Below the pieces are notes generated by a model, which saw only the letters and a list, made by a program, of their open reading frames with translations, had not been told where the DNA came from and did no database searches. From positions 1 to 8,070 of the forward strand of contig CACZIP010000145.1 in NCBI GenBank assembly GCA_902781245.1: DNA of 8,070 nucleotides, read 5' to 3'. Source of the stretch: an uncultured Coriobacteriaceae bacterium (lineage in GTDB: Bacteria > Actinomycetota > Coriobacteriia > Coriobacteriales > Eggerthellaceae). Each line of letters starts with the position of its first letter. Within the stretch, counting starts at the first letter, position 1. Shown here piece by piece: positions 5,901-8,070 of this stretch. Both the position numbers and the translations under genes were made by a program.

Positions 5901-6842
5901 TTACTTGGCGGACTCGAGCAGATAGAACAGCGGCTCGCCGTATTCCTCGACGCCGTAGTTTGCGATGAGCTCGGAAGCCTTCTCGCTCGTCATCCACTCG
6001 ATGAAGGCGTTGGCACCGTCGATGTTGGTGTCAGGCCACTTCTCGGGGCTGATGGCGATCATCGAGTACGTGTTCTTCATGTCGTCGGCTTCGCCCAACA
6101 CGATCTTGAGCGAGTTCTTGGCATCGTTGCTGAGGAACGTGCCCTTGTCGGTCAGGGTGTAGCCCTGACGCTCAGCAGCCTGGGTCAGCGTCGCGCCCAT
6201 GCCTGCACCAGCGTTGACGTACCAGTCCAAGCCCTCCGGAGTGATGCCGGCGGCTTCCCAAATCTGGAGCTCCTTCTTGTTGGTGCCGGAATCGTCACCA
6301 CGGGATACGAAAGTCTGACCAGAATCAGCAATTGCCTTGAAGGCGTCAGCAGCCGTTGTGCAATTGGCAACGCCAGCAGGATCGTCCTCGGGACCGACGA
6401 TTACGAAGTAGTTGTACATGAACGGAATGCGCTCAACACCGAAACCCGAGTTGACGAACTCTTCCTCACTTGCCTTTGCATGGACCAGCAGGACATCGGC
6501 GTCACCCGTCTCGCCCTTCTTGATGGCGGCACCGGTACCGGCGGAGGTGACCTCCATCTGGTAGCCCGTGTCAGCTTCGAAGGTGGGCTGCAGGTACGGC
6601 AGCAGGCCGGAGTCGTTCACCGACGTGGTGGTCGATACGCGAAGCACCGGGTTAGCGGGCGTTGCCGCTGCAGACGATGCGGCTTCGCTCGACGCAGCTG
6701 CAGAGGACGCAGCCTCGCTCGAAGCGCTGGCCGACGCGCTCGAAGCGCTTCCCGACCCGCTCGAGCATGCAACCATGAACAGTGCGAACATCGCTGCAAA
6801 CACGGTTGCGAGCAACAGTTTGATCGTAGTTGATTTCTTCAT
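5901..6842 (-). CDS. tupA: Tungstate-binding lipoprotein TupA
   Basis: This 313-residue protein is the extracytoplasmic binding component of the tungstate importer. A signal peptide (KK near the start, hydrophobic core about 7-24) ends in the lipobox FMVAC, so C26 should be lipidated. A Ser/Ala linker follows (27-63), containing the exact tandem repeat SSEAASSAAA (41-50 and 51-60). The binding domain has STTTSVNDSGLLPYL (70-84), AGTGAAIKKGETGDADVLLVH (101-121, in two parts), MYNYFVIVGPEDDPAGV (142-158) and FVSRGDDSGTNKKE (178-191), all typical of TupA rather than of ModA; the TTTS and R181 regions are expected to contact the oxyanion. GGGAAGGG close upstream supports the ATG start. It is the first gene of tupABC and has a long leader with its own candidate promoter. 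Confidence 0.95.
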   Translation of the reverse strand: MKKSTTIKLLLATVFAAMFALFMVACSSGSGSASSASASASSEAASSAAASSEAASSAAATPANPVLRVSTTTSVNDSGLLPYLQPTFEADTGYQMEVTSAGTGAAIKKGETGDADVLLVHAKASEEEFVNSGFGVERIPFMYNYFVIVGPEDDPAGVANCTTAADAFKAIADSGQTFVSRGDDSGTNKKELQIWEAAGITPEGLDWYVNAGAGMGATLTQAAERQGYTLTDKGTFLSNDAKNSLKIVLGEADDMKNTYSMIAISPEKWPDTNIDGANAFIEWMTSEKASELIANYGVEEYGEPLFYLLESAK

Positions 6843-6946
6843 CGTTTCCCTTCCCTCGTTTTACCCAAGCGAAACGCGAAACGGCGTGACCCTTTGCACC
6901 GTTTCGTCACGTTTCAGATTACTTTGTCACGAACGTAAAAGAAACG
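6843..6946 (-). repeat. Six copies of GAAACG/CGTTTC in the tupA leader
   Basis: On the plus strand GAAACG occurs at 6871-6876, 6878-6883 and 6941-6946, and its inverse CGTTTC at 6843-6848, 6900-6905 and 6910-6915. Six copies of one hexamer in 104 bases is far more than chance would give. The copy at 6843-6848 sits between the tupA ribosome binding site and the ATG, so any of the three oppositely oriented copies could pair with it and hide the start. Confidence 0.6.
6877..6911 (-). promoter_or_regulatory. Mutually exclusive stems in the tupA leader
   Basis: Two inverted repeats interleave. CGAAACGG (6877-6884) pairs with CCGTTTCG (6899-6906), and CGTGAC (6885-6890) pairs with GTCACG (6906-6911). 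In the transcript the order is A, B, loop, A', B', with A touching B and A' touching B'. With no spare bases at either junction a full pseudoknot looks sterically impossible, so only one stem should form at a time. That is switch-like behaviour. I could not match it to the Moco/Tuco riboswitch by eye. Confidence 0.4.
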
Positions 6947-6974
6947 AAATTTCCCTTCGAATGGCGCAATAAAG

Positions 6975-6993
6975 TTATCTAATTTATAGATAA
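6975..6993. promoter_or_regulatory. AT-rich palindrome, candidate operator of tupA
   Basis: TTATCTA (6975-6981) and TAGATAA (6987-6993) are perfect inverted copies around the five-base centre ATTTA. The site overlaps the candidate -10 element and the expected transcription start of tupA, where a repressor would block initiation. The overall shape, short AT-rich arms, is of the ModE-operator kind, but it does not match a consensus that I can confirm. Confidence 0.5.
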
Positions 6994-7019
6994 TAGGCAG
7001 AAAACCGACCCGCTTTGAA
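6990..7019 (-). promoter_or_regulatory. Candidate tupA promoter
   Basis: On the minus strand TTCAAA (7014-7019) and TATTAT (6990-6995) are 18 bases apart, a fair -35/-10 pair. Transcription would start near the palindrome at 6975-6993 and give a leader of roughly 140 bases before the tupA ATG. Alternative -10 boxes (TATAAA) lie in the same AT-rich patch. Confidence 0.45.
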
Positions 7020-7022
7020 CGC

Positions 7023-7053
7023 ACCAGACAGATCACCAGGTAACTTGTCTGGT
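7023..7053. other. Inverted repeat between the Fic gene and tupA
   Basis: ACCAGACA (7023-7030) and TGTCTGGT (7046-7053) are perfect inverse copies separated by 15 bases. The repeat begins 13 bases after the Fic stop codon and ends just upstream of the tupA -35 candidate. It could help end Fic transcription, though no T-run follows at once (a TTTT comes about 20 bases later), or be a second regulator site for tupA. Confidence 0.4.
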
Positions 7054-7066
7054 AAAGCAGCTTGTC

Positions 7067-8041
7067 TTACACGCGCTCGTAAGCAGTCGAACGACTGGCA
7101 CCAACTTTACGTACCTCGCCCGCTTTCACCATCTTGCCAAGCACGTTCTCGACAGTCGCTTCGCTGATATCAGGGAAGGCGTCGAGGATCTGGCGTTTCG
7201 AAACGGCCGTGGCAGAACCGAGCACGAAAGCCCTCACGCGTTCCGACTTTCCGCCCGGTTCGCGCGAAGCAGCCTCGAGCGCATCGAACAAGCGCTGGTA
7301 GGCGTCATGGATGCGTTCGAGCCAATACAAGGCATACGGTGCGTAGTTGTTGCGACCTTGGTCCCAGCCCTCGACGCACGCGTTCAGGGCATCGTAGTAG
7401 CCCATCGCATCGCCTTCGATGACGCGGTCGAGGCTCATGTAGCGAGACACGTTGAAGCCAGCCTTTTTCATCATGAGGTCGGCAAACAAGCGCGCAATGC
7501 GCCCGTTTCCCTCGTCGAACGGACGAATGCACAGGAAATCGACCGTGAAAACCGCCGCCAGCACGAGCGGGCTCGCATGGGCTGCCCCGAACGTTTCTGC
7601 CAAGCTGTCGCATGCGCCGCCCAACACAAGCGGCGTCTCGAATGCCGTGATGGGACTGACTGGCATCGCTTGTGCATGCCCGTCGACCTGCACGTATATG
7701 TAATCCTTCTTGCGATAGCGGCTCTTGCGACCCAGATTTCGGTAGCTGTACATCGTCTCGAACAACTTGACGATCGTAGCCGTTGACAGGGCAAGGTCTG
7801 CAAGCTCGCTGTCGATGACACCGAGCGCCTTCGCGTACCCCGCAATCTGCGCTTCGGTTTCTCCGATGGGCTCATCGCCCGCCATGAGCGCCGAAACGCG
7901 AGACTTGTCGATATAGAGTCCCTCGATACGTGCCGAGGCATCGGCGTTGTCCGTACGCGCCGCTTCTTCGAACGGCGCGAGCAGCTCGGGATGCATCTGT
8001 TCGTAAAGATCGAGCTTCCCCTTGTCTTCGAAAACTTTCAT
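7067..8041 (-). CDS. Fic-domain protein with Arg in place of the catalytic His; start may lie beyond the right edge
   Basis: At least 324 residues. Fic proteins transfer AMP or related groups to target proteins, using HPFx(D/E)GNGRxxR. Here the motif reads IRPFDEGNGRIAR (172-184): R173 stands where the catalytic His is normally found, while the anion-loop and arginine residues are kept. An N-terminal SARIEG (36-41) fits the inhibitory (S/T)xxxE(G/N) motif of class II Fic proteins. The flap region is about 109-130. The C-terminal 60 residues (KRQILDAFPDISEATVENVLGKM) look like a winged helix. The ATG at 8041 has no good ribosome binding site, and the frame stays open through FGGKVGDAN to the edge, so the true start may be outside. 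It is probably transcribed separately from tupABC. Either it has lost AMP transfer or it uses other chemistry; the sequence cannot say which. Confidence 0.88.
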   Translation of the reverse strand: MKVFEDKGKLDLYEQMHPELLAPFEEAARTDNADASARIEGLYIDKSRVSALMAGDEPIGETEAQIAGYAKALGVIDSELADLALSTATIVKLFETMYSYRNLGRKSRYRKKDYIYVQVDGHAQAMPVSPITAFETPLVLGGACDSLAETFGAAHASPLVLAAVFTVDFLCIRPFDEGNGRIARLFADLMMKKAGFNVSRYMSLDRVIEGDAMGYYDALNACVEGWDQGRNNYAPYALYWLERIHDAYQRLFDALEAASREPGGKSERVRAFVLGSATAVSKRQILDAFPDISEATVENVLGKMVKAGEVRKVGASRSTAYERV

Positions 8042-8070
8042 GTTGGCATCGCCAACTTTGCCGCCGAAGA

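Noticed and set aside
4391..6842. Reading the importer as molybdate-specific ModABC
   Set aside because: The binding protein has the TupA TTTS, GDADVLLVH and MYNxFVIVGP patterns, the permease has the TupB GRxIGEVGAVMLVGGN segment, and the ATPase lacks a MOP domain.
6843..7066. A Moco/Tuco riboswitch in the tupA leader
   Set aside because: Stems are present, but the conserved elements of that riboswitch could not be matched by eye; a covariance-model search would decide it.
7307..7786. Plus-strand open frame of 159 codons opposite the Fic gene
   Set aside because: A shadow of the Fic frame; no domain and no ribosome binding site.

Overview
The window is a compact, GC-rich stretch in which every convincing gene lies on the minus strand, so transcription runs right to left. 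The gene content (a TupABC tungstate importer, two MoeA paralogues, one carrying a C-terminal binding-protein-like domain, and a Fic protein) and the short GTCA-GGGG hairpin repeats between genes suggest a Coriobacteriia / Eggerthellaceae-type anaerobic actinobacterium. That assignment is inference from protein style; there is no marker gene here.

Layout, in order of transcription (right to left): a Fic-domain gene (7067-8041, possibly starting beyond the right edge) whose signature motif has Arg in place of the catalytic His; a 224-base intergenic region holding a candidate promoter, an AT-rich palindrome and an inverted-repeat-rich leader; tupA (tungstate-binding lipoprotein), a 65-base gap with a strong hairpin, tupB (permease) and tupC (ATPase), the last two overlapping as ATGA; a small five-helix membrane protein with four intramembrane histidines (3777-4289); a REP-like dyad; moeA (2377-3579); a 90-base spacer filled by two near-identical tandem hairpin repeats; moeA fused to a PBP-like domain (352-2286); a 222-base gap with a 16-pair hairpin; and the first 43 codons of an ABC exporter subunit, running off the left edge.

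How the genes work together: TupABC brings in tungstate, and MoeA proteins insert the oxyanion (molybdate or tungstate) into adenylylated molybdopterin. The window therefore reads as an import-to-cofactor cluster for W/Mo enzymes. The fused domain of the second MoeA shares a recognisable ligand-loop pattern (FVxRxxxSGT) with TupA in the same window, so a cytoplasmic oxyanion-binding or cofactor-binding role is a reasonable hypothesis.

The least explained parts are the tupA leader (six copies of GAAACG/CGTTTC and two mutually exclusive stems), the hairpin between tupA and tupB (with a perfect AGGAGG in its loop and a seven-codon mini-ORF ending on the tupB start codon), the four-histidine membrane protein, and the His-to-Arg Fic protein. 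No tRNA, rRNA, CRISPR array, insertion sequence or attachment site was seen.
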